From positions 434,001 to 498,000 of the forward strand of contig CAWEPQ010000020.1 of assembly GCA_963811055.1 (NCBI GenBank): a DNA stretch of 64,000 nt, in the 5' to 3' direction. A program made the position numbers and the translations under genes. This document shows, piece by piece, positions 1 through 12,065 of the stretch. Source of the stretch: JACVRW01 sp963811055 (GTDB lineage: Bacteria; Actinomycetota; Thermoleophilia; Solirubrobacterales; Thermoleophilaceae). Position 1 is the stretch's first letter, and every line of letters begins with the position of its first letter. A model generated the notes under the pieces. It saw only the letters and a list, made by a program, of their open reading frames with translations. It did not search any database and was not told where the DNA came from.

Positions 1-98
1 GGGTGGCCGCCACGCCTCGAAACTAGCCCACGCCCCGGACTCCCAGGCTAGCCTTCCGGGGGGTTGCAGCCCGGGCTCCCACCGCGAAGATCGGGTAT

Positions 99-1238
99 AT
101 GCGCAAGGTTGCGTTGACGCTACTCGTCGCGACGGCGCTGGCCGCTGCCGCGCTGCTCTCGATGGCCGACACGCTCGGCGATCCCGTGACGTGGACGCCC
201 GACGGGCTCTTCTACCAGGCGCGCTCGCTCGAGCTGCGCGGGGTGGACGAGGACACGGCGCTCAAGCGGACATTCGAGGCCCCGCTGGGAGCGGAGCTGC
301 GCAGCCGCGATCCAGAGCGCTCCGGCGATCCCGACTGGGTCCGCTACAACGCCCAGTTCTACGCCCGCAGGATCGCTCTTCCGGCCGCGGCCGCGGCCCT
401 GGACCCGGTGGCGGGCGACCGTGCGCTGCTCGACCTGACGGTCGCGGGCTACGTGGCTGCGGTACTCGCGATCTTCGGGCTCCTGCTGGTCCGCTTCCGG
501 CTGCCGATAGCGGCCGCGGTGGCGTTCGCCACCGTCCTACTCCCGGCGCTCGCGGACCATTCGAGCTATCCGCTCACCGACAGCTGGGGGTTGGCCCTCG
601 AAACCCTGGCCCTGGCTTCAGGGATCCTCGCGATTCAGCGTGGACCACGCTGGCTGATCCCCTGGGCGGTGTCGATCTTCGTGCTTTCGATGACTCGCGA
701 CAGCGCCTTCATCCTGATCGCCGCCGCGGCATGGCTAACCCTCACGTTGAGGTCGAGAATAGCCTGGCAGCTGGTCGGCACGGCGGTCGCCGCGACGCTC
801 CCCGTGACCCTCCTGTTCGCGATGCCGATCCGCGACCTCATGGCGATGATGCTCAACAACTTCCAGCCTGCCGCGGACCCCTCGTGGGGCTTCGTGGCAG
901 AGCGCTACCCGGGCGCCTTCGTGGACCTGCTCCAGGCCGACGGCGGCTTCGTGCGGGACGGCGCCTGGTACTCCGCCACATACCTGGTCGGGGGCCTGGT
1001 TCTGCTGTTCCTGCTGGGCCGCGGCGGCCCCGTGAACAGCTTCCTCAAGGCGGCAGCCGTGGCGGGGGCGCTCTCGGTGCTCGTGATCCCCATCTTCAGC
1101 GCCTTCAGGCTCGAGCTCGTCTGCGTGCCGATGGCCGCTTTCGGCCTCGGCCTGGCGGCCGAGCGGGTGGCCGCTCGTGCGTCCACGCTCTCGTGGGGCC
1201 GGATGCCGGCTCCGCTGCCCGGTCGCTCGCGTACCTAG
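99..1238 (+). CDS. Multi-pass membrane protein, function unknown
   Basis: A 379-residue protein with an N-terminal hydrophobic segment (about residues 4-24), a polar loop of about 90 residues rich in charged and aromatic residues, then roughly eight hydrophobic stretches to residue 360 and a short Pro/Arg-rich tail. A large first extracytoplasmic loop carrying Asp/Tyr residues before a run of helices resembles GT-C glycosyltransferase-like membrane proteins. The protein at 50889-52340 has the same overall plan. I recognise no catalytic motif, so function is not assigned. The ATG was chosen because the hydrophobic start follows directly; a weak purine stretch (gaag) lies about ten bases upstream. 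The first 98 bases of the window hold no gene I can see. Confidence 0.75.
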   Translation: MRKVALTLLVATALAAAALLSMADTLGDPVTWTPDGLFYQARSLELRGVDEDTALKRTFEAPLGAELRSRDPERSGDPDWVRYNAQFYARRIALPAAAAALDPVAGDRALLDLTVAGYVAAVLAIFGLLLVRFRLPIAAAVAFATVLLPALADHSSYPLTDSWGLALETLALASGILAIQRGPRWLIPWAVSIFVLSMTRDSAFILIAAAAWLTLTLRSRIAWQLVGTAVAATLPVTLLFAMPIRDLMAMMLNNFQPAADPSWGFVAERYPGAFVDLLQADGGFVRDGAWYSATYLVGGLVLLFLLGRGGPVNSFLKAAAVAGALSVLVIPIFSAFRLELVCVPMAAFGLGLAAERVAARASTLSWGRMPAPLPGRSRT

Positions 1239-1324
1239 CCGAAGGTCCTGCCCGGCGCCCGCCGAAGGCCTGAATTAGTCCAAATTGCGAGCGCGCGGAG
1301 GGCACCTCGCTTAGCGTCGGAAGT

Positions 1325-4300
1325 GTGATGCGTGCCTTCCGCCCGCTGCTCGTTGCTGCTGCCATGGCCCTCGCCTTGGCGCTTCCGGGTGTTGCTCGCG
1401 CGCAGGCCCCCGCGTGTCCGTGCACCGTGTTCGGACCCACCGACGCGCCCCTCGGCGACGCCCTCCAGGACAGCGCGGTCGAGGTCGGCATGAAGTTCCG
1501 CTCCGACGAGGACGGGTTCATCACGGCGCTGCGCTTCTACAAGCAGCCGAACAACGTCGGCACGCACGTGGGTCACCTGTGGACGAGCACCGGACAGCAG
1601 CTCGCCGAGATCCAGTTCACGGGGGAGACGGCATCCGGGTGGCAGCAGGCCGCGCTGCCCGTGCCCGTCCAGATCAGCAAGGACACCACCTACATCACCT
1701 CGTACCACTCGAGCCAGGGACAGTTCGGGTTCAACCCCGGCTACTTCTCCGCGGGTGTCGACCGGGCGCCGATGCACGCGCCCTCCGACGCCCTCGCCGG
1801 CGGCAACGGCGTGTACCGCTACGGGCCGAGCGGCTTCCCGGACTCCACGTTCAACGCCACGAACTACTGGGTGGACGCAGTGCTCGACCGGCTGCCCCCC
1901 GTGGACTCGCGGGCGCCGCTCGTCAGCTCCGTCTCGCCTGCTGCCGGCGCCACCGGCGTCCCGGGCGGCACTCAGGTCACCGCCACCTTCGACGAGCCGC
2001 TCGACCCGCTCACCGTGAACGCCGGGTCCTTCACGCTCGCAGACGACACGGGCGCCGCCGTGGTGGCCCAGGTCACCTACGACGCGAACGCCCGCCGGGC
2101 CACCCTCACTCCGTCGGCGCCGCTCGCGCTCGGCAAGACCTACACGGCCACCGTCAAGAGCGGGACGGCCGGTGTGACCGACACCTCCGGCAACCGGCTC
2201 GCCACCGACAGGACCTGGACGTTCAGCACCGCGCCGCAATGTCCGTGCACCGTCTTCGGTGCCGATGCGCCGACGGGCGACGCCGTGAGCGACCAGCCGG
2301 TCGAGGTCGGGATGAAGTTCCGCTCCGACGAGGACGGCTACATCACGTCGCTGCGCTTCTACAAGCAGGCGAACAACACGGGCAGCCACGTGGGCCACCT
2401 CTGGTCGGCCACCGGCGACCTGCTCGCCGCGGTGCCCTTCACCGGCGAGACGGCCTCGGGCTGGCAGGAGGTCGCCCTCCCCAATCCGGTGCCGGTCACG
2501 AGGGACACCACCTACATCACCTCCTACTACGCGGCCGCGGGGCGCTACGGGTTCAGCCCGGGCTTCTTCAACCAGGGCGTTGACCGCCCGCCGCTGCACG
2601 CGCAGAACGCGACGCTCGCCGGCGGCAACGGCGTCTTCCGCTACGGCGCCAGCGGGTTCCCGGACCAGAGCTTCAACGCGACCAACTACTGGGTGGACGC
2701 GACATTCCACCGCACGATCCCCCCTGACACGCGCGGTCCCACGATCACCGAGCTCTCGCCCGAGGCCGGCGCGTCGGACGTGCAGGCCACCACTCAGGTC
2801 ACGGCGACCTTCGACGAGCAGCTCGCTCCGGCGTCGGTCACGGGCGCCACCTTCACCCTCCGCGACGAGGACGGCGCCCTAGTGCCCGCCGACGTGAGCT
2901 ACGACGCGCAGACACGCATCGCGAAGCTCAAGCCGCAGTCGGCGCTGTCCAACTCCGAGACCTACCTCGTTCGTCTGAAGGGCGGGCCCGGCGGCGTGAC
3001 CGATGCCGTGGGCAACGGGCTGACCGCCGACCGCACCTGGTCGTTCACCACCGAGTCGCAGTCACCCGGCGTGGGCCCCGGCGGCCCGATCCAGGTGATC
3101 ACCGATCCGGGCGATCCGTTCGGCCGCTACTACGCCGAGATCCTGCGGGCCGAGGGCCTGAACGAGTTCGACGTGACCGACGGACCGGTCACGGCGCCGA
3201 AGCTCGCCGGCCACCAGGTGGTGCTGCTGGCATCGGGGGCACTGACCGACACCGAGGCCGCGCTGCTCACCAGCTGGGTGCAGGGCGGCGGCAACCTGAT
3301 CGCCATGCGGCCCGACAAGAAGCTTGCGGGCCTGCTGGGGCTCACCGACTCCGGCGGCACGCGCGCCAACCAGTACCTCAAGACGGACCCGGGCGCGTAC
3401 GTGAGCGCCGGTATCGAAGGGCAGACGCTTCAGTTCCACGGGACCGCCGACCGCTACGCGCTCAATGGCGCGAGCGCGGTGGCGCGGCTGTACTCCGACG
3501 CGGCCACCGCCACGTCCGAGCCCGCGGTGTCCCTGCGCGACGTGGGCACCGGCGGCGGCCAGGCGGCGGCGTTCGCCTTCGACCTCGCGCGTTCGGTGGT
3601 CTACACGCGCCAGGGCAACCCGGCCTGGGCGGGCCAGAAGCGCGACGGCACCGCCAACGGGATCCGGGCCGATGACCTCTTCTACGGAGCGCAAGGCCGG
3701 CGACGTCCAGCCCGACTGGGTGGACATGAACAAGATCGACGTGCCGCAGGCCGACGAGCAGCAGCGCCTGCTGGCCAACCTGATCACGGAGATGAACCGT
3801 GACAAGGCCCCGCTTCCGCGCTTCTGGTACCTGCCCCGCGGCGAGAAGGCAGCGCTGGTCGAGACAGGCGACGATCACGCGCGCGGCGGCACTCCGGCCT
3901 TCTTCGACCGGCTGAAGGCGTCGAGCCCGGCCGGCTGCTCCGTGGCCGACTGGGAGTGCGTGCGCGCGACCTCGTACATGTATCCCGATACCGCGATGAC
4001 CGACGCCCAGGCCGCCGCGTACGAGGCCGACGGCTTCGAGGTCGCGCTTCACCTGGTCACCGGCTCCGGCTGTCAGGACTTCACGAGCGAGTCGCTCGAG
4101 GACGATCTGACCACGCAGCTCTCGCGCTTCGCGGCCGCGTGGCCGAGCGTCAAGAAGCCCGTCACCAACCGGACCCACTGCATCGTGTGGAGCGACTGGG
4201 CCACCGAGGCAAAGCTCGAGAAGGCGCACGGGATCCGCTTCGACACGAACTACTACTACAACGGCCCTCCAGGCTGGCTCACGAAGCCCGGGCTGCTCAC

Positions 4301-7300
4301 CGGCTCCGGGTTCCCGCAGCGCTTCGCGGACCTCGACGGCTCCCTCATCGACAACTACCAGGCGATGACGCAGGTCACGGACGAGTCCGAGATGCCGATG
4401 GCGCCGCAGGTGGACACCCTGCTCGACAACGCCCTCGGCCCGAAGGCGTGGTACGGCGTCGTCACCGTCCTCAACCACACCGACCACGGCGATCACGCCA
4501 ACGCCAACAACATCGTGGCCTCCGCTCAGGATCGCGGGGTCCCCGTGGTGTCCTCGGCTCAGATGCTCGACTGGCTCGACGGGCGCAACGCCTCCTCCTT
4601 CAAGGACGTGGCATACAGCGGCGGGAGCCTCACCTTCTCGGTCGTCACGAACCCGAAGGCCCGCGGGCTCGAGGCGATGCTGCCGGCCCAGTCGGCCTCC
4701 GGACCGCTGTCCGGCCTCACCCGGGGCGGCCAGCCCGTCAGCCGCAAGACGCGCACCGTCAAGGGCGTGGACTACATCGTCTTCAAGGCCACGGCAGGGG
4801 ACTACGCGGCCACCTACGCGAACGACGCGGCGGCTCCCTCCATCTCGAACGTGACCGCCGCCGCCGACGCGGACGGCCACGCCACGGTCACCTGGGAGAC
4901 CGACGAGCCCTCGAGCTCGCGCGTGGACTACGGGCGCACCACCGCGCTCGGCAGCCAGACCTCCGACAGCGCCCGCGTGACCGATCACCGCATCGAGCTC
5001 ACCGGCCTCAGCCCCAACACGACCTACCGCTTCCGCGTTTCCTCCGTCGATGCGGCGGGCAACTCCGCGAGTTCCCCGGCCGCGGCCCAGGCGCCCGGCA
5101 CGTTCCAGACGCCCCCCGGCGCCCTCGTGGACGACAGGGCGTCCGAGTTCGGCGCCGGCACGCACACCTCCACTTACAGCGGACAGACCGTCGCCGGCAC
5201 CGACGGCGAGGTCCAGCTTCAGCCCACCGTCGGCGAGGAGTTCGAGGGTACGGCTCTCCCCGCGGGCTGGAGTGTTCGCTCCTGGGGCCTCGGAGGCAGT
5301 GCCACCACGTCCGATGGCGCCCTCGTGGTCGACGGAGCGTCCACCTACACGACACCGATCTACGAGGGTCCGCGGGTGCTCGAGTTCAGCGCCATGTTCC
5401 GGCCGGTGAACGACGAGGCCGTGGGCTTCGGTGACGACCTCAGCGACTTCCCGTACGCGGTGTTCGGCACCGGCAGCGCCGGGATGCCCTTCGGCGTCTA
5501 CGCCCAGAGCAGCGGCGCTTCGGGCGTCGACCAGGCTACGCCGCTGCCCAGCGTGAGCCTCAACGCCCCGCACCGGTTCCGGATCGAGTGGAACCCCACC
5601 AACGTCCTGTTCTACGTGGACGGCGCGCTCGTGGCCACGCACACGGTGACCATCGACCGCCTCATGCGCCCGGCCGCCAGCGACTACGGACTCTCGGGCG
5701 CCGGCGTGCACGTCTACTGGGTCCGCCAGGGCGGGTACGCGGGCTCGGGCACCTTCAGCTCGCGCACGCTCGACGCCGGACCGGGAGCCGCCCAGTGGCA
5801 GACGCTCACCGGGCAGGCCACGCTTCCCAGCGGCGCCCAGATCGCCTACGACACCCGCTCCGGGGCCACCCCGGCGCCCGACAGCAGCTGGTCCGCATGG
5901 CAGCCCGTGGGCGCCGGTGGGGCCATCGCCAGCCCGGCCTCGCGCTACATCCAGTACCGCGCCCGGATGGGGAGCACCACCGGCATTTCGTCGCCGACCC
6001 TGAACCGCGTGCAGGTGAGCTTCGGCGCCGGCCCCGACCGCGCGCCCGTTCAGGGCACGGTCACCGTCGCGCCCGCCGCGCCGACGACGAACCAGACGCT
6101 CACGGCCACGCCGAGCGGCTTCAGCGACCCCGACGGCGATCCGCTCACCTACCACTACCGCTGGCTGCGCAACGGCACGGCGATCCCCGGCGCCACCACC
6201 GCCACGCTCAACCTCTCGCTGGCCGGCAACGGCGACCGTGGAGACGTGCTGCGCGCCGAGGTGTACGCCACGGACGGCCGCGGAGCGGCGAGCGACCCGG
6301 CCTTCCGGGACGTGACCGTGGCCAACACCAGCCCGACCGCCGGCAGCGTGACGGTCAAGCCGACCGCGCCCTCCACCAACGATGTGGTGAAGGCGGTGCC
6401 GAGCGGCTACGCCGACCTCGACGGCGACCAGCTCACCTACCGCTACCAGTGGCTCCGCAACGGCACGCCGATCAACGGCGCCACCTCAGCGACGCTCAAC
6501 CTCGCGGTGGCCGGCAACGGTGACCTCAACGATCGCATCGACGTGGACGTGACGGCCGTGGACGCCGGCGGCGCCACCAGCCCGGCCGCGCGCGGCGGCC
6601 AGAACGTGACCGGCACCAACGCCACTCCGGTCGAGGGCTCGGTCGCCGTGGCCCCGCCCGCGCCGAAGACGAACCAGACGCTCACGGCCACGCCCTCGGG
6701 CTTCAGCGACCCGGACGGCGACGCGCTGACGTACAAGTACAGGTGGCTGCGGAACGGCGCGGCCATCACCGGCGCCACTGGCGCCACCCTCGATCTCTCG
6801 GTGGCCGGCAACGGCGACCGCGGCGACACGGTGCGCGTCGAGGTGTCGGCGGCCGATCCGGGCGGCCGGACGAGCGACCCCGCGGCGGCCACGGTCACGG
6901 TGGGCAACACCGCTCCGACCGCCGGGACGGTGTCGGTGCGTCCGAACGCACCCTCGACCGACGACATCGTCTCCGCCGTACCCAGCGGGTACGCGGACGC
7001 GGACGGTGACGCCGTCAGCTACCAGTACCAGTGGTTCCGGAACGGCACCGCCATCAGCGGCGCCACCGGCCGCACGCTCGACCTGGCCGAGGCCGGTAAC
7101 GGTGACTCCGGCGACGCGGTGGCGGTTGACGTGACCGCGCTCGACGGGAACGGCGGCAGCAGCCCGTCGGCCCGCGGCAGCCAGACCATCGGCAACGGCG
7201 CCTCCCACGCGGTCGCCGCCTACGGGTTCGAAGAGGCCGCCGGCACGGCCATCGTCGACGAGAGCGGCGGCACCGACGGAAACGTGGGCGGCGCTTCACG

Positions 7301-10300
7301 CACGAACGCGGGCCGCTTCGGCCGCGCGCTGTCCTTCGACGGCGAGGACGACATCGCCACCGTGCCGGATGGCGATCCGATCGACATGTCCGGCTCGCTC
7401 ACGCTCGAGGCCTGGGTGCGGCCGAAGGCGGCCACCAACTGGCGCACCGTCCTGTTCAAGGAGTCGGCGGGCGGCGTCTCCTACGCGCTCTACGCCAGCA
7501 GCGACACCGACGTGCCGAGCGTCAACCTCGGCGGGGACCCCGGTGCGCGCGGCACGGGCGACCTCGATCCGGACAAGTGGAACCACCTGGCCGCCACCTA
7601 TGACAACACGACCCTGCGCCTCTTCGTGAACGGCGTGCAGGTCGGCTCGCGCGAGCTGCCCGAGGCGCTCGTGGCCGGGCAGGGCGGCCCCCTGACCTTC
7701 GGCGCCAACAACGTCTGGGGCGAGCGCTTCAACGGCCTCATCGACGAGGTCCGCATCTACAACCGCGCCCTCAGCGCCGCCGAGATCGGCGCGGACATGA
7801 CCCAGCCGGTCGTGCCGGGCACGCCCGCACCGCCGGCCGACCCGGGCACGGACGTGATCGGCAGCTTCGCCGCGCCGCACGCATGGCCGATCGTGCCCGT
7901 GCACATGGCGCTCACGTCGAACGGGCAGGTGGCGGCCTGGGACGGCTTCGAGGCCGCCCTCGACTCCGAGCGCCTGTGGAACCCGGCCACCGAGACCTTC
8001 CTGAGCATCCCGACCGGGCGCAACCTCTTCTGCGCCGGACAGGTCACGCTCGACAACGGCAAGCTGGCCGTCTTCGGCGGGCACGAGCAGGCCTACGAGG
8101 GCATCAAGGACACGAACCTCTACGACCCGCAGGCCGGCACGTGGAGCCGCGGCGCCGACATGAGCGTGGCGCGCTGGTATCCCACGGCCACGTCGCTCCC
8201 GGACGGCCGCGTGTTCGTCATCTCGGGCGACAACATCACGCTCAAGCAGCCGAACATGAGCGTGCCGCTCACCGATGCCTCGAACACCATCCCGTCGATC
8301 TACGACCCGAAGGCGAACTCATGGACCGACCTGCCGGCCGCCTCCCGGCGGATCCCGCTCTACCCGTTCATGTTCGTCCTGCCGAACGGCAAGCTGTTCG
8401 ACGCCGGGCCTGACACCACCACACGCACGTTCGACCTCGACACCAAGCAGTGGGCCACGGTGGGCACGAGCCCGATCGACGGCCACAGCGCGGTGATGTA
8501 CCGGCCCGGCAAGATCCTCAAGTCCGGCACCTGGTCCGACCCCGAGTTCCCCGGTCGTGCCGTGACCAACCGCGCCGCGGCGATCGACATGACGGCCGCG
8601 TCGCCGGCGTGGCGCGAGGTCGCGCCCATGAACTACCGGCGCACGTTCCACACCCTCACGGTGCTGCCCGACGGCAAGGTGCTGGCCACAGGCGGGCAGA
8701 CCACCACCGATGGCGTGGACGAGACCACCGGCATCCTCGGCACCGAGATCTGGGACCCGGACACGGACACCTGGACCCCGACCGCATCGCACCGGCGTCC
8801 GCGCCTCTACCACTCCTCGGCGCTGCTGCTGCCCGATGCCCGCGTGCTGCTGGCCGGCGGCGGGGCGTTCGGCAACGCCAAGAACGAGAAGACCGCCGAG
8901 ATCTACTCGCCGCCCTACCTCTTCAAGGGTCCGCGCCCGACCGTCACCGGCGCGCCCGCCAGCGTGGGCTACGGTCAGCCCTTCAACGTGTCCACGCCCG
9001 ACTCGGCACGGATCCGGTCGGTGTCGCTCGTCCGCATGGGCTCCGTCACGCACAACCTGGACATGGACCAGCGCTTCATCCCGCTCGGCGTTCAGGCGCA
9101 GTCCGGAGGCGTGCGGGTCGACGGCCCGGCCAACGCCAACGTGGCCCCGCCCGGCTGGTACATGGTCTTCCTGGTCGACACCAACGGTGTGCCCTCGGTG
9201 GGCAAGATCGTCAAGGTCGAGCAGCCCGGTGACACCCAGGCGCCCTCCGGACCGTCCGCGCTCACGGCCACAGGCCAGAACGGCGCCGCGCAGCTCAGCT
9301 GGCCCGCCGCCACCGACGCCGTGGGCGTGACCGAGTACCGAGTGCACCGCTCCACCACCGCGGGCTTCACGCCGTCGGCGGCCAACCGGATCGCCACCGT
9401 CACGAGCGGCACCACCTACACCGACACCCCGCTCGCCACGGGCACCTACCACTACCGGGTGATCGCCGCAGACGCTGCCGGCAACGCCGGCACGCCGTCG
9501 CCGCAGGCCACGGTGGCCGTGACCAACGACTCGGCCGCTCCCACGGTGTCCGTCACCGCGCCCTCCGCCAACGCCCTGCTGGCCGGAACCGTCTCGGTCA
9601 CAGCCAACGCCTCCGACAACGTAAGCGTCCAGAGCGTGCAGTTCCGCGTGGACGGGACCAACGTCGGCACGGCGGACACCTCCAGCCCGTACTCGCTGTC
9701 GCTGAACACGACGACGCTCACGAACGGCACGCACACGCTCAGCGCCGTGGCACGCGACGCCGCCGGGAACACCGGCACGTCGACCAACGTCACCGTGATC
9801 GTGGACAACGCCGCGCCCACGGCCCCCGGATCGTTCACGGCCGCGGGCGGGATCAACACCGCGCAGCTCAGCTGGGCGGCGTCGACCGACAACCGTGGCG
9901 TGACCGAGTACCGCGTGCACCGCGCCACCACCACTGGCTTCACGCCCTCCGCGGCCAACCGCGTGGCCACCGTGGCGAGCGGCACGAGCTACTCCGACAC
10001 CGGCCTCACGCCGGGCACGTACTACTACCGCGTGATAGCGGCGGACGCTGCCGGGAACGTGAGCGCCGCGTCGAGCCAGGCGACCGCGGTGGTCACCGCC
10101 GACACGACGGCGCCGAACGTGGCGATCAGCGCACCGGCGGCGGCAGCCAGGGTCGCGGGCACGATCACCGTCACCGCCACGGCCACCGACAACGTAGGCG
10201 TCCAGAACGTGCAGTTCCGGGTCGACGGGGCCAACGTGGGCGCTGCCGACACCTCGAACCCGTACTCGCTGTCGCTCAACACCACGACGCTCACCAATGG

Positions 10301-11828
10301 CGCCCACACCCTGAGCGCGATCGCGCGTGACGCGGCGGGCAACACCCGCACCTCCGCGAACGTGTCCGTGACCGTCGACAACTCGCTTCCGACCGTGTCC
10401 CTCACGGCTCCCGCCGCGGGCGCGCTCGTGGCCGGCACCATCTCCCTCACGGCCACCGCGGCTGACAACGCCGGCGTGCAGGACGTGCAGTTCCGCGTTG
10501 ACGGGGCCAACGTGGGCGCTGCCGACACCTCCAGCCCGTACTCGCTGTCGCTGAACACCACGACGCTCACCAACGGCACCCACACCCTGAGCGCCGTGGC
10601 GCGCGACACCGCCGGGAACACGCGCGCATCCACCAACGTCACGATCACCGTGGACAACCAGCTGCCGGCCGTGGCCATCTCGGCTCCGGTGAACGGCGCA
10701 CGGATCTCCGGCACCACGACCGTGACCGCCACCGCCTCGGACAACGTTGCCGTGCAGAGCGTGGAGTTCAGGGTCGACGGCACGGCGGTGGCCACCGACA
10801 CGTCGGCGCCCTACACGCTGTCCGGTGAGACCAGCTGGCTTGCGGACGGGACGCACACCCTGAGCGCGGTGGCACGCGACACGGCCGGGAACACGCGGAC
10901 CTCCGCGAACGTGAGCGTCACGGTCGACAACAACGCCCCCAACGTCTCGATCACAGCCCCGGCGGCCGGCGCGGTCGTGTCCGGCACCACGAACGTGACC
11001 GCCAGCGCGTCCGACACGGTGGGCGTGCAGAACGTGCAGTTCAGGGTCGACGGCGCCAACGTCGGAGCGGCCGACACGAGCAGCCCGTACTCGCTGTCGC
11101 TGAACACCACGACCCTCACGGACGGCGACCACATCCTCAGCGCGGTGGCGAGTGACGCCACCGGCAACACGCGGACGTCGGCGAACGTGACCTTCACGGT
11201 CGACAACAAGGGCCTGATCGCGGCGTTCGGCTTCGACGAGGGCAGTGGAGCGACGGTCACCGACGAGGCGCGCGACCACGACGGCACGATCTCGGGCGCG
11301 ACCCGCACGACCTCAGGGCGCTTCGGCAGCGCGCTCTCCTTCGACGGGGCCAACGACTGGGTCACGGTGCCGAACGACGCGGACTTCAACCTCACGTCGG
11401 GTCTGACGCTCGAGGCCTGGGTGTACCCGTCCGCGCTCGGCACCACCTGGCGCACCGTGGTCATGAAGGAGCGCTCGAGCGCGCTCGCCTACGCGCTGTT
11501 CGCCAACAACAACGCCTCAGATCCGACGGCCCGGGTGTTCACCACATCCGACCTGGCCACCTCCGGGACCAACCAGCTGCCCCTCAACACCTGGTCGCAC
11601 CTCACGATGACCTGGGCCAGCTCCACGCTGCGCCTGTACGTGAACGGCACCCAGGTGGCCACGCGCGCCGCCGCCGGCTCGCTCACCACGGGCACCGGCC
11701 CACTGCGGATCGGCGGGAACAGCTTCAGCAGCCAGTGGTTCAGCGGGCGCATCGACGAACTTCGCGTGTACAGACGCGCCCTGTCGGCGGCTGAGATTGC
11801 CGCTGACATGGGTCGCGCGGCTCCCTAG
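1325..11828 (+). CDS. Giant secreted modular protein: DUF4082 / NodB-like / galactose-oxidase-like / LamG, one frameshift
   Basis: Reads as one 3500-residue exported protein if one extra base near 3692 is removed. The paralogue at 13130 reads straight through the equivalent site. Order by nucleotide: signal peptide (1325-1408); DUF4082 (1412-1895, 2237-2715), each followed by an SbsA-like Ig domain; a DJ-1/ThuA-like domain (3080-3740); a NodB-like deacetylase region with GDDH (3810-4600); Fn3 (4830-5060); a LamG-like sandwich (5210-5740); four 90-residue Asp-rich repeats (6040-7190); LamG (7205-7830); a kelch propeller plus DUF1929 (7855-9230); two Fn3 and five Ig-like repeats (9238-11210); a C-terminal LamG. 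The propeller keeps the copper radical oxidase residues Cys2236, Tyr2285, Tyr2495-His2496 and His2576. Likely an extracellular alcohol/sugar oxidase with carbohydrate-binding modules; substrate unknown. GTG 1325 or ATG 1328 may be the start. Confidence 0.85.
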
Positions 11829-12065
11829 GGCTCGGTTGCCCAGGGCGGTGGGCTTGCGCTCCGGCGTCCATCACCGTTCTCGCTCGCTTCGCTCGCTCGT
11901 CCGGTAATGGACAGCCGTCGCCGCCCCCGCTCCGCACGTCCTGGGCGGGCGGTGTGGGCGGTCTGCTTTTTTGCTTTAAGCAAACAACCGTTCGATCTTC
12001 GCTAGTTCCGGCTTTTTTATCGGCGCCTGCGTGACGATGCGCTTCTCGCACCTGTCAGTGTTTTC
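11829..12065. other. Intergenic region with an inverted repeat and an AT-rich patch
   Basis: There is no gene here. An 11-bp inverted repeat with one mismatch (arms 11866-11876 and 11902-11912) encloses a repetitive ctcg/cttcg loop and could be a transcription terminator for the giant gene. Downstream, 11961-12020 is strikingly T-rich for this genome. It includes a short palindrome (11970-11984, TTTGCTT/AAGCAAA arms) and two runs of six T. This patch probably holds the promoter of the following lipoprotein gene, but no -35/-10 pair can be named with confidence. Confidence 0.4.

Noticed and set aside
9535..11210. CRISPR-like or other repeat array
   Set aside because: The repeats are about 270 bases, translate in frame into Ig-like domains and have no unique short spacers.
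11866..11912. Attachment site or insertion-sequence end
   Set aside because: One imperfect inverted repeat with no transposase or integrase gene and no target duplication nearby; a terminator fits better.
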